Source: Steroidobacteraceae bacterium (lineage in GTDB: Bacteria > Pseudomonadota > Gammaproteobacteria > Steroidobacterales > Steroidobacteraceae). Taken from it: DNA of 64,000 bases. Both the position numbers and the translations under genes were made by a program. Positions 20,417 through 29,802 of the stretch are shown here, in pieces. The DNA is taken from NCBI GenBank assembly GCA_017853555.1, contig JAFMJH010000001.1:124001-188000 (forward strand), given 5' to 3'. The stretch's first letter is position 1; the number at the start of each line of letters is the position of its first letter. The notes beneath the pieces are model-generated. The model saw only the letters and a program-made list of their open reading frames with translations, searched no databases and was not told the origin of the DNA.

Positions 20417-21346
20417 CTAAGGCGTGGCGCTCACCGGCTGACCGGCCGCTCGCCAGCCCTCGAAGTCACCTTCCAGATGGCGCAATTGGTCGAATCCGGC
20501 GCCGAGCAGCGTCTCGATGGCGATGGCGGCGCGCCGCCCACTGCGGCAATAGACCACGATCTCGGAATGCTGCATGGACTTCAACTCATTGATCTTGTTC
20601 GGTATTTGATCGTACGGGATGTTCCGGGCACCGGGCAGGTGACCGGCGGCGAACTCCTCCGGTGCACGCACGTCGAGGATCACCGGACGCCCTGCCGGGG
20701 TGTCGATCCGCTCACGCAGCGTGGTCGCCGTCACCGGCGCGACGCGCGCCAGAATCTCGCGGGTGCGGTCCGTAGCGGCCGCAGGCGCCGGAGTCGCAGC
20801 TGGCGGCGGGGTGGAGTGTGGCACTTTGCGCAATCGGCTGATGTCGTAGCCCATGGACTGCACCTTTTGCACCAGCGCTTGATAACGTTCGGCGCTGATC
20901 GACGGAGTTCGCGCCATGATCCAGACATAATCGCGCGCGCTTCGGGCGATGATGGTCTCGGAATAGGCGCCGTCCAGGTGCGAAATCACGAATTCCGCCT
21001 TGATGGGCCACACGAAACGCATGCCCCAGATGGCGTTGCCGGTTCCGGGGACCACGAACCCCTTGGGCTCGTATTTCTTGGGCGGGCCATCGAGGGCGCC
21101 CTTGTTGAAGGTGAAGGTCGTGTGGATCGTGCCGTCCGGGTTCAGCGCGTACGACTCGACCGCGTTGTAGGCGTCGGTTTCGATGAAGGTCGGAATGGTG
21201 GCGATCACGTACCAAGGCCCCATGAACTTCGCCAGATCGACCTGTTGCACGGTGGGCACGGTGACTTTTTTGGGCGAGACCGCACAGCCGGCCAGAGCCA
21301 GACAAAACCCCAGCAATCCGAGCGCCCAAACTGTTTTGCGATGCAT
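20417..21346 (-). CDS. Lipoprotein with lipocalin (Blc-like) and rhodanese domains
   Basis: A 309-residue predicted outer-membrane lipoprotein. A signal peptide ends in a lipobox 'LALAGC' (C21). Residues 35-175 form a Blc-type bacterial lipocalin ('LAKFMGPWYVIATIPTFIE', 'WGMRFVWPIKAEFVISHLD', 'RDYVWIMARTPSIS', 'MGYDISRLRKVP'). A Pro/Ala-rich linker (about 178-192) leads to a rhodanese domain with 'VILDVRAPEEFAAGHLPGA' and the active-site loop 'CRSGRRA' (C267). Lipocalins of this type bind lipids or lysophospholipids; rhodaneses transfer sulfur or serve as binding modules. I know both families separately, but this fusion is unusual. It is the last gene of a six-gene run. Confidence 0.88.
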   Translation of the reverse strand: MHRKTVWALGLLGFCLALAGCAVSPKKVTVPTVQQVDLAKFMGPWYVIATIPTFIETDAYNAVESYALNPDGTIHTTFTFNKGALDGPPKKYEPKGFVVPGTGNAIWGMRFVWPIKAEFVISHLDGAYSETIIARSARDYVWIMARTPSISAERYQALVQKVQSMGYDISRLRKVPHSTPPPAATPAPAAATDRTREILARVAPVTATTLRERIDTPAGRPVILDVRAPEEFAAGHLPGARNIPYDQIPNKINELKSMQHSEIVVYCRSGRRAAIAIETLLGAGFDQLRHLEGDFEGWRAAGQPVSATP

Positions 21347-21359
21347 GGTGTACCTCTCG

Positions 21360-22301
21360 CTATTCGGCCACGTACCAACGATCCGCGACTTGTTCCACCG
21401 AGAACCGATCGAACGGCAAGCCCTGACCTGCCACGTCGAACACCGCGCGCGTCCCGCCGGCTTCGAAGTTCGGTGAGGCGGCGCGCACGATGCGCAACGC
21501 CGCGATCAACAATTCACGATTCGCGATGCTGCGACGACAACTGTTGATCAACATATCCAGGCTCTTGGACGACTGAGTCTTGCGAAAGTTCGGGCTGAGA
21601 TGCTCGCGGTAGTACAGGTCGCAACGCCCGTCGACGAGCGCCTTCTCCGCCGCATCGAGCAACGCGAGCACCCCGGGCGGATTCTTGGTCGCGGAGCGCG
21701 GCGTCGTCGGTGCGCTCGCGCCCGCAACCGGCGCGGCGGGCATCGACTGCGCGAGCACGCGCCCGCGATTGGATTCCAGATCGTCGAGCTGCGCCGCGAT
21801 GTCGCTCGGCAACGCGGCTTTCCACTCCTTGCCGTAGGGGAGCAAAGAAACGCTCGCGAGCACCTCGACCTTGCCGCGGTCTTTGGATTGGCGACCCTTC
21901 ACGAGCACTTGCACGAGGTCGCCGTCGCGTACCGCCGCGAGACCTTTGAGATCTTCGAAGGGACGCCCGCGCCAGAACGTGCGCTTGAGCAACACGACGC
22001 AAAAATCCACGCTGGTGAGTCGCTCGATGTCGGCGAGCGGACGAGCCGAGCCGAAGAACCGATTGCGCAACGTGTCGTCGTTGCGCGCCGCCTCCTCGCG
22101 CAGCTTCGTCAACAGCGAGAGCCGCAGACGATCGCGCTCGTCGGGGTGCAACGACTGTGCCAGCGCTTGCGGATCACCGCTCGCGATCGCGTTCAAAAGT
22201 TCGAGCGCCGCGCGACGTTGTGCGCCGCTGACGTCATCGGCGTGTACCGGCGAGGCGAACACGCCGCACAGACAACACCAGATGACGACGCGACGCAGCA
22301 T
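21360..22301 (-). CDS. Exported protein of unknown function
   Basis: The real protein starts at 'MLRRVVIWCCLCGVFASPVHA' (ATG 22301, 313 aa), a signal peptide with a likely cleavage after 'VHA'. Residues 25-165 form an alpha/beta region rich in charged residues ('LLNAIASGDPQALAQSLHPD'), followed by an Ala/Pro/Thr-rich linker (about 185-205). The C-terminal region ends 'RFSVEQVADRWYVAE', which reads like a DUF4878/NTF2-type lipoprotein fold. I do not recognise the family. It is 2 bases downstream of the NCS1 permease gene and 13 bases upstream of the lipocalin-rhodanese gene, so it is co-transcribed with both. Confidence 0.7.
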   Translation of the reverse strand: MLRRVVIWCCLCGVFASPVHADDVSGAQRRAALELLNAIASGDPQALAQSLHPDERDRLRLSLLTKLREEAARNDDTLRNRFFGSARPLADIERLTSVDFCVVLLKRTFWRGRPFEDLKGLAAVRDGDLVQVLVKGRQSKDRGKVEVLASVSLLPYGKEWKAALPSDIAAQLDDLESNRGRVLAQSMPAAPVAGASAPTTPRSATKNPPGVLALLDAAEKALVDGRCDLYYREHLSPNFRKTQSSKSLDMLINSCRRSIANRELLIAALRIVRAASPNFEAGGTRAVFDVAGQGLPFDRFSVEQVADRWYVAE

Positions 22302-22303
22302 CT

Positions 22304-23638
22304 TCACGGCCGGACCTTGGCGTACCCGAAGCGCAGACCGAACAGACGCGCCCCGCCGAAGAGCACGACATAGGCGCCCATCGACACCAGCAAGCCCCAC
22401 AAACCGGACGCCATCCAGGCGGGCGTGTACGCATACGCGGCGACGACGCCGGCCGCGAACGCCAACACCGCGGCGGGATTCCAGGCCGGCAGACGATCGA
22501 GCGTGCTCGTGTCGTAGTGCATGCCGTGGAAAAGATAGTAGTCGACAATGATCGGTCCGATCAGCGGCGGCACCACGTTCGCGATCTGACTGATCCAGTC
22601 CATGAAGTGTTGATAGATGCCGAGACCCAGCACGGTACCGATCGCGCCGCACACCACGATCGTGACGCGCTTCGGCAAATGGAACACGCTCGCCGTCTGT
22701 ATCGCAGGCAGATAGAGGTTGGTATCACCGGTGGTCCACAAAGCGAGGCTCATCGCGATGAGTCCGGTCACGCCGACCACGGCACCCGCGGTCATGAGAT
22801 AGGCGCTGAAGTCGAAATTGCCCGAGACGATGCCGCCCATCGCACCGATGACCTGCAGGAAGATCTGCGTCACCACCAGCACCACGAACGGAATGGCGAT
22901 CGCGACCCATGCTTTGCGTGCAAAGCGGGTGTACTCCGCCATCACCACCCCACCGACGACCCACGAGCCGATCACGATGTTGATCGCATCGGTGTCGGAC
23001 AGCGGTTGCTTGGTCGAGGCGGTCTTGGACAACTCGAGGAATGCCTGCCAGCCACCGGCTTTGTCGACGTTGAACCAGCCGGCGTAGATGCCGACCAGAG
23101 CGAGCACGACCGTCGATGGCACGGCGACCTTCTCGAGTCCTTTGACGCCGTAGAGCGTGGTGAGCGTGTAGAGCACGCCCGCGAACAAGGCGATCGGATA
23201 GAAGAGCGGGCTGTCGAAACTGCCGGCCCAGGTGAGGCCGAACGCGCCGACCACGATGCCCTGCCAGCCGATGGTGAGCGCCGCGAGGAACAACACGGGC
23301 AGATACGCGCCGATGTTGCCGTAGGTGAGTCGATAGAGCAGACCGCTGTTGCAGGCCGTTTGATAACCCATGTAGCCGACGAGTGCACCGACCACGAAGT
23401 TGATGAGGTTGCCCCACATCGCGTTGCGGATCAGATCGGGAAAATACAAGCCGGCGCCGAGCGAACTGCCGACCAGAAGACCCGTGACCAAAAATCCCCA
23501 ACCGAACGCGAGCGTCAGCAGCGGCACCGCATCACGCCGCTGATCGGCGCCGAGTGGCGCGTGCGGACTGTCCGCGCTCTGCGCCTCCTGCGATTCGTCG
23601 ACGCTGAACCAACTCTTTTTGGTGTGTTCTTCGCTCAT
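22304..23638 (-). CDS. NCS1-family purine/cytosine-type permease
   Basis: A 444-residue secondary transporter with about twelve membrane segments. The first helix region ('LLTLAFGWGFLVTGLLVGSS'), 'AALTIGWQGIVVGAFG' in helix 3-4, 'SWVVGGVVMAEYTRFAR' near 215 and 'PPLIGPIIVDYYLF' near 365 match CodB/PucI-like nucleobase-cation symporters. The ATG at 23638 follows a strong poly-G ribosome binding site. The likely substrate is a nucleobase or related heterocycle, but this cannot be fixed from sequence. It sits 13 bases after the ATP/ADP-translocase-like gene. Confidence 0.85.
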   Translation of the reverse strand: MSEEHTKKSWFSVDESQEAQSADSPHAPLGADQRRDAVPLLTLAFGWGFLVTGLLVGSSLGAGLYFPDLIRNAMWGNLINFVVGALVGYMGYQTACNSGLLYRLTYGNIGAYLPVLFLAALTIGWQGIVVGAFGLTWAGSFDSPLFYPIALFAGVLYTLTTLYGVKGLEKVAVPSTVVLALVGIYAGWFNVDKAGGWQAFLELSKTASTKQPLSDTDAINIVIGSWVVGGVVMAEYTRFARKAWVAIAIPFVVLVVTQIFLQVIGAMGGIVSGNFDFSAYLMTAGAVVGVTGLIAMSLALWTTGDTNLYLPAIQTASVFHLPKRVTIVVCGAIGTVLGLGIYQHFMDWISQIANVVPPLIGPIIVDYYLFHGMHYDTSTLDRLPAWNPAAVLAFAAGVVAAYAYTPAWMASGLWGLLVSMGAYVVLFGGARLFGLRFGYAKVRP

Positions 23639-23651
23639 GTCGCCCCCCCTC

Positions 23652-24938
23652 TTATTTTGCATCGTGTCGGCTGCCGAGCCGCCATCCATTCACTGCCCAA
23701 ATCGCCGCGAGCACGGCGCCGATCAGCGCCGCGCCGCCCGGTGTCGTCCCCATGGCTTCGATGGCCGTCTTCGCTTGCGCACCGACGTAGTCGGCGGCGC
23801 GGTAGACGGGCACGTCGATGAAGCTCTTGGCTTTGTATTTCGTTTCGGTGTCGAGCGTGCTCCAGAGCATTTCGCGCCCCGGTCGAATGAAGGCGTATTC
23901 GCCGAAGCGGCGCACGACGAGCAGGGTCGCGATCATCCCGAACACGTTGAGCAACGACAGCAACGCGAATCCCGCGATCATGATCACCGGCACGAACGTC
24001 AACAAGGCGCGGACACCGAGCTTGGATGCGATGCGTCCGGTGAGAAACAACTGCGAGACGATGGTGAGCGACTGCACGATGAAATCGATGGTCGCGAACA
24101 TCTCGGTGCGCTGACGGGTGTCGCTGAACGTCTCGCTCACGATGCGCAACTGCTCGAAATACAGGAAGGTGTTCACCAACGACAGCAGAACCACGAACAA
24201 GGCGATGCCGAGCAGATACGGCGAGCGCAGCACGATCGCGATACCCGCGAACGGATTGCCGCCGAGACCATGATCATTGCTCGACGTCGCTCCGGCGCTT
24301 TCGACGGATGCGCGCGAGCGGTTCCAGATGCCGATCAGAATGCGCTGGCAGACGATCGCACACAGAAATCCGCCGGTACCGAGATACAGCACGCCGGCGT
24401 TGCCGATGCGATCGACCAGCATGCCGGCCGCGAACGGTCCGACCAAAGCGCCGAACGTTCCGCCTGCGGCCACGAAGCCGAACAACCGCTTCGCCTGCTC
24501 GGAATCGAACATCTCGAGCAGGAAGCTCCAGAACACCGACACCAGCATCAAGTTGAGCACGCTGATCCACACGTAGAAAAACGTGCCGACGTTGAGATTG
24601 CCCTCGTCGATCTGCAGCGACGAACCGATGCCGGCAAGGATCACGGCCACGAGAGCGTAAATCGCGGGCAACAAGACGCTGCGACGCATGCGCGCCACCA
24701 GCCAGCCGTAGATCGGCACGATCGCGATCGAGAACATCGCCGTATACAGCCAAAGATCGGCGACACGCTCGCGACCGAGCAAGGTCGCCACGGTCTCGCG
24801 CACCGGGCGCACGGCGAAGTAACTGCCGAGCACGAAGAAGAACAGGAAGAACGCCGCGACGACGGCGGCGGTCTCGCGTGGCTCGACCTTCGCCACGCGC
24901 GCGAGCTGTCGTTGCAGAAAACTGCCTTCAGCGAACAT
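23652..24938 (-). CDS. ATP/ADP translocase-like (NTP/NDP exchange, COG3202-type) membrane carrier
   Basis: A 428-residue, twelve-helix carrier. Segments such as 'GSYFAVRPVRETVATLLG' near 40, 'FWSFLLEMFDSEQAKRLFGF' near 140 and 'VPVYRAADYVGAQAKTAIE' near 385 are typical of the nucleotide-transporter-related MFS branch that includes the free-living proteobacterial homologues of Rickettsia and Chlamydia ATP/ADP translocases. Whether these free-living members exchange nucleotides is not settled. The start overlaps the end of the SDR-like gene by 11 bases. Confidence 0.75.
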   Translation of the reverse strand: MFAEGSFLQRQLARVAKVEPRETAAVVAAFFLFFFVLGSYFAVRPVRETVATLLGRERVADLWLYTAMFSIAIVPIYGWLVARMRRSVLLPAIYALVAVILAGIGSSLQIDEGNLNVGTFFYVWISVLNLMLVSVFWSFLLEMFDSEQAKRLFGFVAAGGTFGALVGPFAAGMLVDRIGNAGVLYLGTGGFLCAIVCQRILIGIWNRSRASVESAGATSSNDHGLGGNPFAGIAIVLRSPYLLGIALFVVLLSLVNTFLYFEQLRIVSETFSDTRQRTEMFATIDFIVQSLTIVSQLFLTGRIASKLGVRALLTFVPVIMIAGFALLSLLNVFGMIATLLVVRRFGEYAFIRPGREMLWSTLDTETKYKAKSFIDVPVYRAADYVGAQAKTAIEAMGTTPGGAALIGAVLAAIWAVNGWRLGSRHDAK

Positions 24939-25710
24939 CGGCGGTCAGGCCTCCGAAGAACTTCGACCAATCGACGGCGCCGGAGGTTTCGTCCGACAAT
25001 ACTTCCATGGTTTTGCGCTGCGCGTCCTTGCGACCGAGCGCATTGACGCAAATAGCGGCCACGTCGGCGCGCGGGATGCGGCCGCGCACATCGCGCGGAT
25101 CACCCTGCATGACTTTGATGAGTTTTTGTCCGCCGGCGTCGTTCGACAAGCCGCCTGGCCGGACGATGGTGTACGGCACACCGGAGTTGCGCACGGCTTC
25201 TTCGCCTTTGAATTTCCAAAGAAGAATGTTGTCGAACATGCGATTGAGCGGCGCATCGGGGTCGGTGACGCCCATGGACGACACGAGCACGATCTGTTTC
25301 ACGCGCGCTTTGGTCGCAGCCTCGGCCGCAGCACGCACGGCACCGTAGTCGATCAACTCGGGTTTGTTGGTCGGGTCGTTGCGACTGTTCGAGCCGAGAG
25401 CGGAGACGACGTAATCGGCGCCTTTCATGGCGCGATCGAGCGTGCCGGCTGCTCGCACGTCACCGACGATCAACTCGATGCCGGCGCCCAGCATTTCGCG
25501 CGCCTTGGTTTCGTCGCGCACCAGAGCACGCACTGCAAAACCTTTGGCTTGGGCCTGCTTGACGACTTCGCGGCCCGTGCCGCCGGTCGCACCGATCACG
25601 AGCACGGTGTCGGCCGCCACGGCCGTCGTGGCGCTCGCCATGCCGACTGCAGCGACGGCGCACAGCAGCCAAGCCATCATTCGCGTCGCGGATCGTTCGA
25701 TGGTCGTCAT
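24928..25710 (-). CDS. Exported NAD(P)-binding SDR/NmrA-like protein
   Basis: An atypical short-chain-dehydrogenase-like protein of 260 residues with the nucleotide-binding motif 'VLVIGATGGTGREVVKQA' (about 36-53), 'GADYVVSALGSNS' near 100 and 'VPYTIVRPGGLSN' near 175. The catalytic YxxxK is not evident, as in NmrA-type members. Unusually, residues 11-33 ('MMAWLLCAVAAVGMASATTA') form a good signal peptide just before the Rossmann fold, which implies export without obvious NAD(P) supply. An internal ATG at residue 24 could give a cytosolic form. It overlaps the MBL gene by 4 bases and the carrier gene by 11. Confidence 0.8.
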   Translation of the reverse strand: MTTIERSATRMMAWLLCAVAAVGMASATTAVAADTVLVIGATGGTGREVVKQAQAKGFAVRALVRDETKAREMLGAGIELIVGDVRAAGTLDRAMKGADYVVSALGSNSRNDPTNKPELIDYGAVRAAAEAATKARVKQIVLVSSMGVTDPDAPLNRMFDNILLWKFKGEEAVRNSGVPYTIVRPGGLSNDAGGQKLIKVMQGDPRDVRGRIPRADVAAICVNALGRKDAQRKTMEVLSDETSGAVDWSKFFGGLTADVR

Positions 25711-27110
25711 CGCAGCCCCTCCATTGTCACGAGATCGAGTCGTTCGCCGGCCTTCGCCACCGCAACCTGCGCACCGAGTGCCGCGAGTTTGGCACGCAGC
25801 GCATCGGCCGATCGCGGCTCGCCGTGCACGAGTCGCACGGGCGGCCGACCTTCGAATGCTTCATACCATTTCAACAGGTCGTCCTGATCACCGTGCGCCG
25901 AAAGCCCGCCCAGGGTGTGCACTTTGGCCGCAACGCGGATGGAATGCCCGTAAATCCGCACGAACGGTGCACGATCCACCAGCGCACGCCCCAACGTTCC
26001 CGGCGCCTGGAAGCCGGTGATCACGACGTGACATTCGGGTCGTTCGAGGTTGTGCATCAAGTGATGCAGGATTCGACCGCCGTTGCACATGCCGCTGCCG
26101 GCGATAACGAGGGCGTGCGAACGCAATTCATTGATCGCGCGCGACTCATCGGGCGTACGACACAGATGCAGGTTCGACAACTCCGGCATCGCCGCGAATT
26201 GCGCGCGCAAGTGCACGGCGTCGGCATCGAAGCGCTCGGCGTGTCGCCAATATATTTTGCTCGCTTCGATCGCCATCGGACTGTCGAGGAATATCTGCCA
26301 GTTCCGCAACTGCCAGGCGTCGTGATGCAGGCCGAGCAGATAGAGAATTTCCTGACTGCGGCCCACGGCGAACGCCGGGATCAGCACGTTGCCGCGATCG
26401 CGCGCCGCCTGTGCAATGATTTCGCCGAGCTCGACGACGGTGGCCGCACGATCACGGTGCAACCGCTCGCCGTAGGTGGATTCCATCAACACGAGATCTG
26501 CCGTATCGAAGTGATGCGGGTCCTGCAAAATCGGCGAATCGTATTGGCCGAGATCGCCGCTGAAGACGAGCTTGCGCGTGACCGGACCTTCGCTGCACCA
26601 CAGCTCGAGACTCGACGAGCCGAGGATATGACCGGCATCACGCACGCAGACCTCGAGTCCCGGCAGCAGAGCGCGGCGTTCGTCGTAGCGCAAAGCGTGC
26701 ACGAGTTCCAATGTGCGCTCGACGTCCTGCAGATCGTACAAGGCCACTGCAGGTCGTTCGTCCGGGTCGCGTCGGCGATTGCTGCGCTCGACGTCGCGCG
26801 CCGCCAACTCGGCCGTGTCGCGCAGCAGTACGGGCAACAGATCGCGACAGGCGGCGTTGGTGTAGATCGGGCCGCGAAAGCCCCGCTTCACGAGCAGCGG
26901 CAATCGTCCGCAGTGGTCGATGTGTGCGTGCGACAACACGACGGCATCGATGCGCCGTGCATCGAACGGGAACGGCGCCGTGTTCCTGGCCGCCGCGTCG
27001 TGGCCACCTTGCAACAATCCGCAATCGAGCAGCACCGTGCGCCCGGCCACGCGCAACACGTGACAGGAACCGGTGACCTCGCCCGCCGCACCGTAGAACT
27101 CGAGTTCCAA
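25707..27110 (-). CDS. MBL-fold/beta-CASP metallohydrolase (RNase-like)
   Basis: A metallo-beta-lactamase-fold protein with a beta-CASP insert and the RNA-specificity C-terminal motif. Metal motifs: '[14 protein letters not shown]' near 55-68, '[14 protein letters not shown]' near 158 and '[11 protein letters not shown]' near 185; beta-CASP motifs: '[16 protein letters not shown]' near 240, '[13 protein letters not shown]' near 340 and '[16 protein letters not shown]' near 395. These match the CPSF73-like group whose members cut RNA. I start at TTG 27110 ('[19 protein letters not shown]'), which fits the family N-terminus and has CGAGG upstream; the track start lies inside the divergent promoter region. 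It is the first gene of the six-gene run. Confidence 0.88.
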   Translation of the reverse strand: MELEFYGAAGEVTGSCHVLRVAGRTVLLDCGLLQGGHDAAARNTAPFPFDARRIDAVVLSHAHIDHCGRLPLLVKRGFRGPIYTNAACRDLLPVLLRDTAELAARDVERSNRRRDPDERPAVALYDLQDVERTLELVHALRYDERRALLPGLEVCVRDAGHILGSSSLELWCSEGPVTRKLVFSGDLGQYDSPILQDPHHFDTADLVLMESTYGERLHRDRAATVVELGEIIAQAARDRGNVLIPAFAVGRSQEILYLLGLHHDAWQLRNWQIFLDSPMAIEASKIYWRHAERFDADAVHLRAQFAAMPELSNLHLCRTPDESRAINELRSHALVIAGSGMCNGGRILHHLMHNLERPECHVVITGFQAPGTLGRALVDRAPFVRIYGHSIRVAAKVHTLGGLSAHGDQDDLLKWYEAFEGRPPVRLVHGEPRSADALRAKLAALGAQVAVAKAGERLDLVTMEGLR

Positions 27111-27158
27111 TTGCGTATGCCTCGGTAGATCGCGCCGACCGGCGCCCCACAACTTGGG

Positions 27159-27164
27159 TATATT
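27159..27164 (+). promoter_or_regulatory. Candidate -10 element for iorAB
   Basis: TATATT sits about 27 bases before the iorA GTG start, in an otherwise GC-rich 80-base divergent region. No good -35 hexamer lies at 17 bases, so activator help is likely. The iorA ribosome binding site (GGAG at 27180-27183) follows. Confidence 0.35.
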
Positions 27165-27190
27165 GTCGCCATCTTAACCGGAGAGCCGCC

Positions 27191-27661
27191 GTGATCACGC
27201 TGAACGTCAATGGTCGTAGCCAGGAAATAGATGCCGATCCCGAAATGCCGTTGCTTTGGGCGCTGCGTGACTTGCTCAAACTCACCGGCACCAAATACGG
27301 TTGCGGCGTCGCCGCCTGCGGCGCGTGCACGGTGCACATCGACGGGCAACCGATCCGCTCCTGCCAGACGCCCGTGTCGGCGGCCGTCGGCGCAAAGATC
27401 ACCACCATCGAAGGCTTGTCGACGAAAGGCGAACACGCGGTGCAGCGCGCCTGGGTCGAACTCGACGTCGTGCAATGCGGCTACTGCCAGTCGGGGCAAA
27501 TCATGTCCGCCGCCGCCTTGATCGCAAGCAATCCGAACCCCAGCGATGCGGACATCGACGCCGCGATGGACGGCAATATCTGCCGCTGCGGTACCTATCC
27601 GCGCATCCGCGCCGCCGTCAAGCGCGCCGCTGAAATCAAGCGCAACGGAGGTGCAGCGTGA
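27191..27661 (+). CDS. iorA: IorA-like [2Fe-2S] subunit of a xanthine-oxidase-family enzyme
   Basis: The 156-residue electron-transfer subunit of an isoquinoline 1-oxidoreductase-type molybdenum hydroxylase. It has the plant-type [2Fe-2S] ligands C38, C43, C46 and C58 ('[15 protein letters not shown]') and the second cluster C96, C99, C131 and C133 ('QCGYCQSGQ', '[12 protein letters not shown]'). The start is GTG with GGAG upstream. The stop overlaps the start of the molybdopterin subunit (GTGA), so the two are made together. The true substrate is probably an aldehyde or N-heterocycle; the name isoquinoline reflects the founding family member only. Confidence 0.92.
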   Translation: MITLNVNGRSQEIDADPEMPLLWALRDLLKLTGTKYGCGVAACGACTVHIDGQPIRSCQTPVSAAVGAKITTIEGLSTKGEHAVQRAWVELDVVQCGYCQSGQIMSAAALIASNPNPSDADIDAAMDGNICRCGTYPRIRAAVKRAAEIKRNGGAA

Positions 27662-29802
27662 GCACGAACCGTCGTCACTTTTTGATCGGTGTCGGCGTCG
27701 TCGCCGCCGGTACTGCGGTCGGCGTCTATGTCGTGCCGCGACTGCTCGGCAAACACGAAGCGCCGTTCGAGTTCAAACCGCATTCGTTCGTGCGCATCGG
27801 TACGGATGGCAGTTTCACCGTGGTGCTCGCGAAGGCCGAGATGGGCCAGGGTGTCTACACCGGTCTGCCGATGATCCTCGCCGAAGAGCTCGACGTGAAT
27901 CCGCAGCGCTTCGACATCGAATTCGCGCCGGTCGATCCGGCGTTCTTCCACCCGTTCCTGAAGATGCAGTTCACGGGCGGCAGCATGAGCACGATTTCCA
28001 TGTACGACCAGTTGCGTCTGGTCGGCGCAACGGCGCGCAACATGCTGATCACCGCGGCCGCTGCACAATGGAAGGTCGCTGCATCGAGCCTGCGCACCGA
28101 AGACGGCGTCGTCATCGATGCCAAGAGCGGTCGCCGCGCGACCTACGCGTCGCTGGCCGAAGCCGCGGCAAAGATTCCGGTCCCCGCCAAAGAAAGCGTC
28201 GCACTCAAAGACCGCAAGGACTTCAAATACATCGGCGCCAAGCATCCGCGCCTCGACAGCCATCTCAAGGTCACGGGCAAAGCGGTGTTCGGTTCGGACG
28301 TCAATCCGCCCGAGATGCTGAAAGCCGTGATCGCGCGTCCGCCTTCGTTCGGTGCCACCGTGAAATCCTTCGACGCGACGCGCACGCGCGCCGTCAAAGG
28401 CGTGATCGACGTGAAGCAGGTGCCGAGCGGCGTCGCGGTGATCGCCGAACACACCTGGGCGGCACTCAAAGGTCGCGAAGTGCTGCAAGTCGAGTGGGAC
28501 GAGAGCGCCGGACGGGACGTCTCGACCGAATCGCTGCGCACGCAGTGGCGCGCGCTCGCGGCCAAGCCGGGCAAAGTCGGCAAAAACGACGGCAACGTCG
28601 ACACCGCGCTCGGCAAAGCCGCCAAGCGGATCGACGTCGAATACGAAGTGCCTTATCTCGCGCACGCCTGCATGGAACCCATGAACGCGGCCGCGCTCGT
28701 CAAAGACGGGCAATGCACCTTGTGGGTCGGCACGCAGAACCAGTCGCAAGACGTGAACATGGTCGCTGCCGCGCTCGGCATCAAACCCGAAAACGTCACG
28801 CTGCATACGCAATTCCTGGGAGGCGGCTTCGGTCGTCGCGCAAGCACGACGTCGGATTTCACGCTCGAGGCGGCGCAGGTAGCCAACGGCGTCGGCCGCC
28901 CCGTGCACGTCGTCTGGACGCGTGAAGACGATATGCGGGGCGGCTATTACCGCCCGTACAGCGTCAGCCGCGTTCGAGCCGGCATTTCCGCCGACGGCAA
29001 AGGCATCGCGTATCACCAGACCGTGGTCGGCAAGTCGATTCTCAAAAATTCCGTGATCGGCAAACCCATCCTCGACAAGCTGGGCTTCGACCCTTCGAGC
29101 ATCGAAGGTGCGGCCAACATGCTCTACGGCTTTCCCAACTTGCGCGTCGACGTGCACGACACCGACGAGACCGTGCCGATTCTGTGGTGGCGCTCGGTGG
29201 GCAACTCGATCCACGGTTTCGTGGTCAACGGCGTCATCGACGAACTCGCCACGCTCGCCGGTCGCGATGCCTACGATTTCCGCCGCGAACTGCTCGCGGC
29301 GCATCCGCGTGCGCTCGCGGTGCTCGATGCGGCGGCCACCGATGCAGGCTGGGGCAAGCCCTTGCCGGCCGGTCACCATCACGGCATCGCGCTGCACGAA
29401 AGCTTCGGCAGCATCGTCGCCCAGGTCGCCGAAGTGTCGGTGGTGAACAAAACGGTCCGCGTGCATCGCGTGACCTGTGCCGTCGACTGCGGTCTCGCCG
29501 TCAACCCCGATCAGGTCGTGGCGCAAATCCAGAGCGCGGTGATCTACGGCTTGTCGGCGGCGCTGAGCGGCGAGATCACGATCGCCAAAGGTGGTGCGGT
29601 GCAAAGCAACTTCACCGACTACCCGGTGCTGCGCCTGAGTGAAACGCCGCAGATCGACGTGCGCATCGTCGACAGCGGCGGTCCGCTCGGCGGCATCGGC
29701 GAACCGGGTACGCCGCCGATCGCACCGGCGGTGTGCGCGGCGATCTACGCCGCCACCGGTCAAAGAATCCGCAAGCTGCCGATCTCCACCGCGCTCACTT
29801 GA
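27658..29802 (+). CDS. iorB: IorB-like molybdopterin subunit of a xanthine-oxidase-family enzyme
   Basis: The 714-residue molybdenum-cofactor subunit. The N-terminus '[20 protein letters not shown]' is a twin-arginine-type signal, so the enzyme is probably exported or membrane-anchored. Characteristic blocks include '[20 protein letters not shown]' near 60, '[12 protein letters not shown]' near 335, '[12 protein letters not shown]' near 385 and '[15 protein letters not shown]' near 680, the last with the family's catalytic glutamate region. It carries cofactors with IorA. A C-terminal cytochrome subunit, present in some IorAB-like aldehyde dehydrogenases, is not encoded next to it. Its end overlaps the convergent M20 hydrolase by 8 bases. 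Confidence 0.9.
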   Translation: MSTNRRHFLIGVGVVAAGTAVGVYVVPRLLGKHEAPFEFKPHSFVRIGTDGSFTVVLAKAEMGQGVYTGLPMILAEELDVNPQRFDIEFAPVDPAFFHPFLKMQFTGGSMSTISMYDQLRLVGATARNMLITAAAAQWKVAASSLRTEDGVVIDAKSGRRATYASLAEAAAKIPVPAKESVALKDRKDFKYIGAKHPRLDSHLKVTGKAVFGSDVNPPEMLKAVIARPPSFGATVKSFDATRTRAVKGVIDVKQVPSGVAVIAEHTWAALKGREVLQVEWDESAGRDVSTESLRTQWRALAAKPGKVGKNDGNVDTALGKAAKRIDVEYEVPYLAHACMEPMNAAALVKDGQCTLWVGTQNQSQDVNMVAAALGIKPENVTLHTQFLGGGFGRRASTTSDFTLEAAQVANGVGRPVHVVWTREDDMRGGYYRPYSVSRVRAGISADGKGIAYHQTVVGKSILKNSVIGKPILDKLGFDPSSIEGAANMLYGFPNLRVDVHDTDETVPILWWRSVGNSIHGFVVNGVIDELATLAGRDAYDFRRELLAAHPRALAVLDAAATDAGWGKPLPAGHHHGIALHESFGSIVAQVAEVSVVNKTVRVHRVTCAVDCGLAVNPDQVVAQIQSAVIYGLSAALSGEITIAKGGAVQSNFTDYPVLRLSETPQIDVRIVDSGGPLGGIGEPGTPPIAPAVCAAIYAATGQRIRKLPISTALT

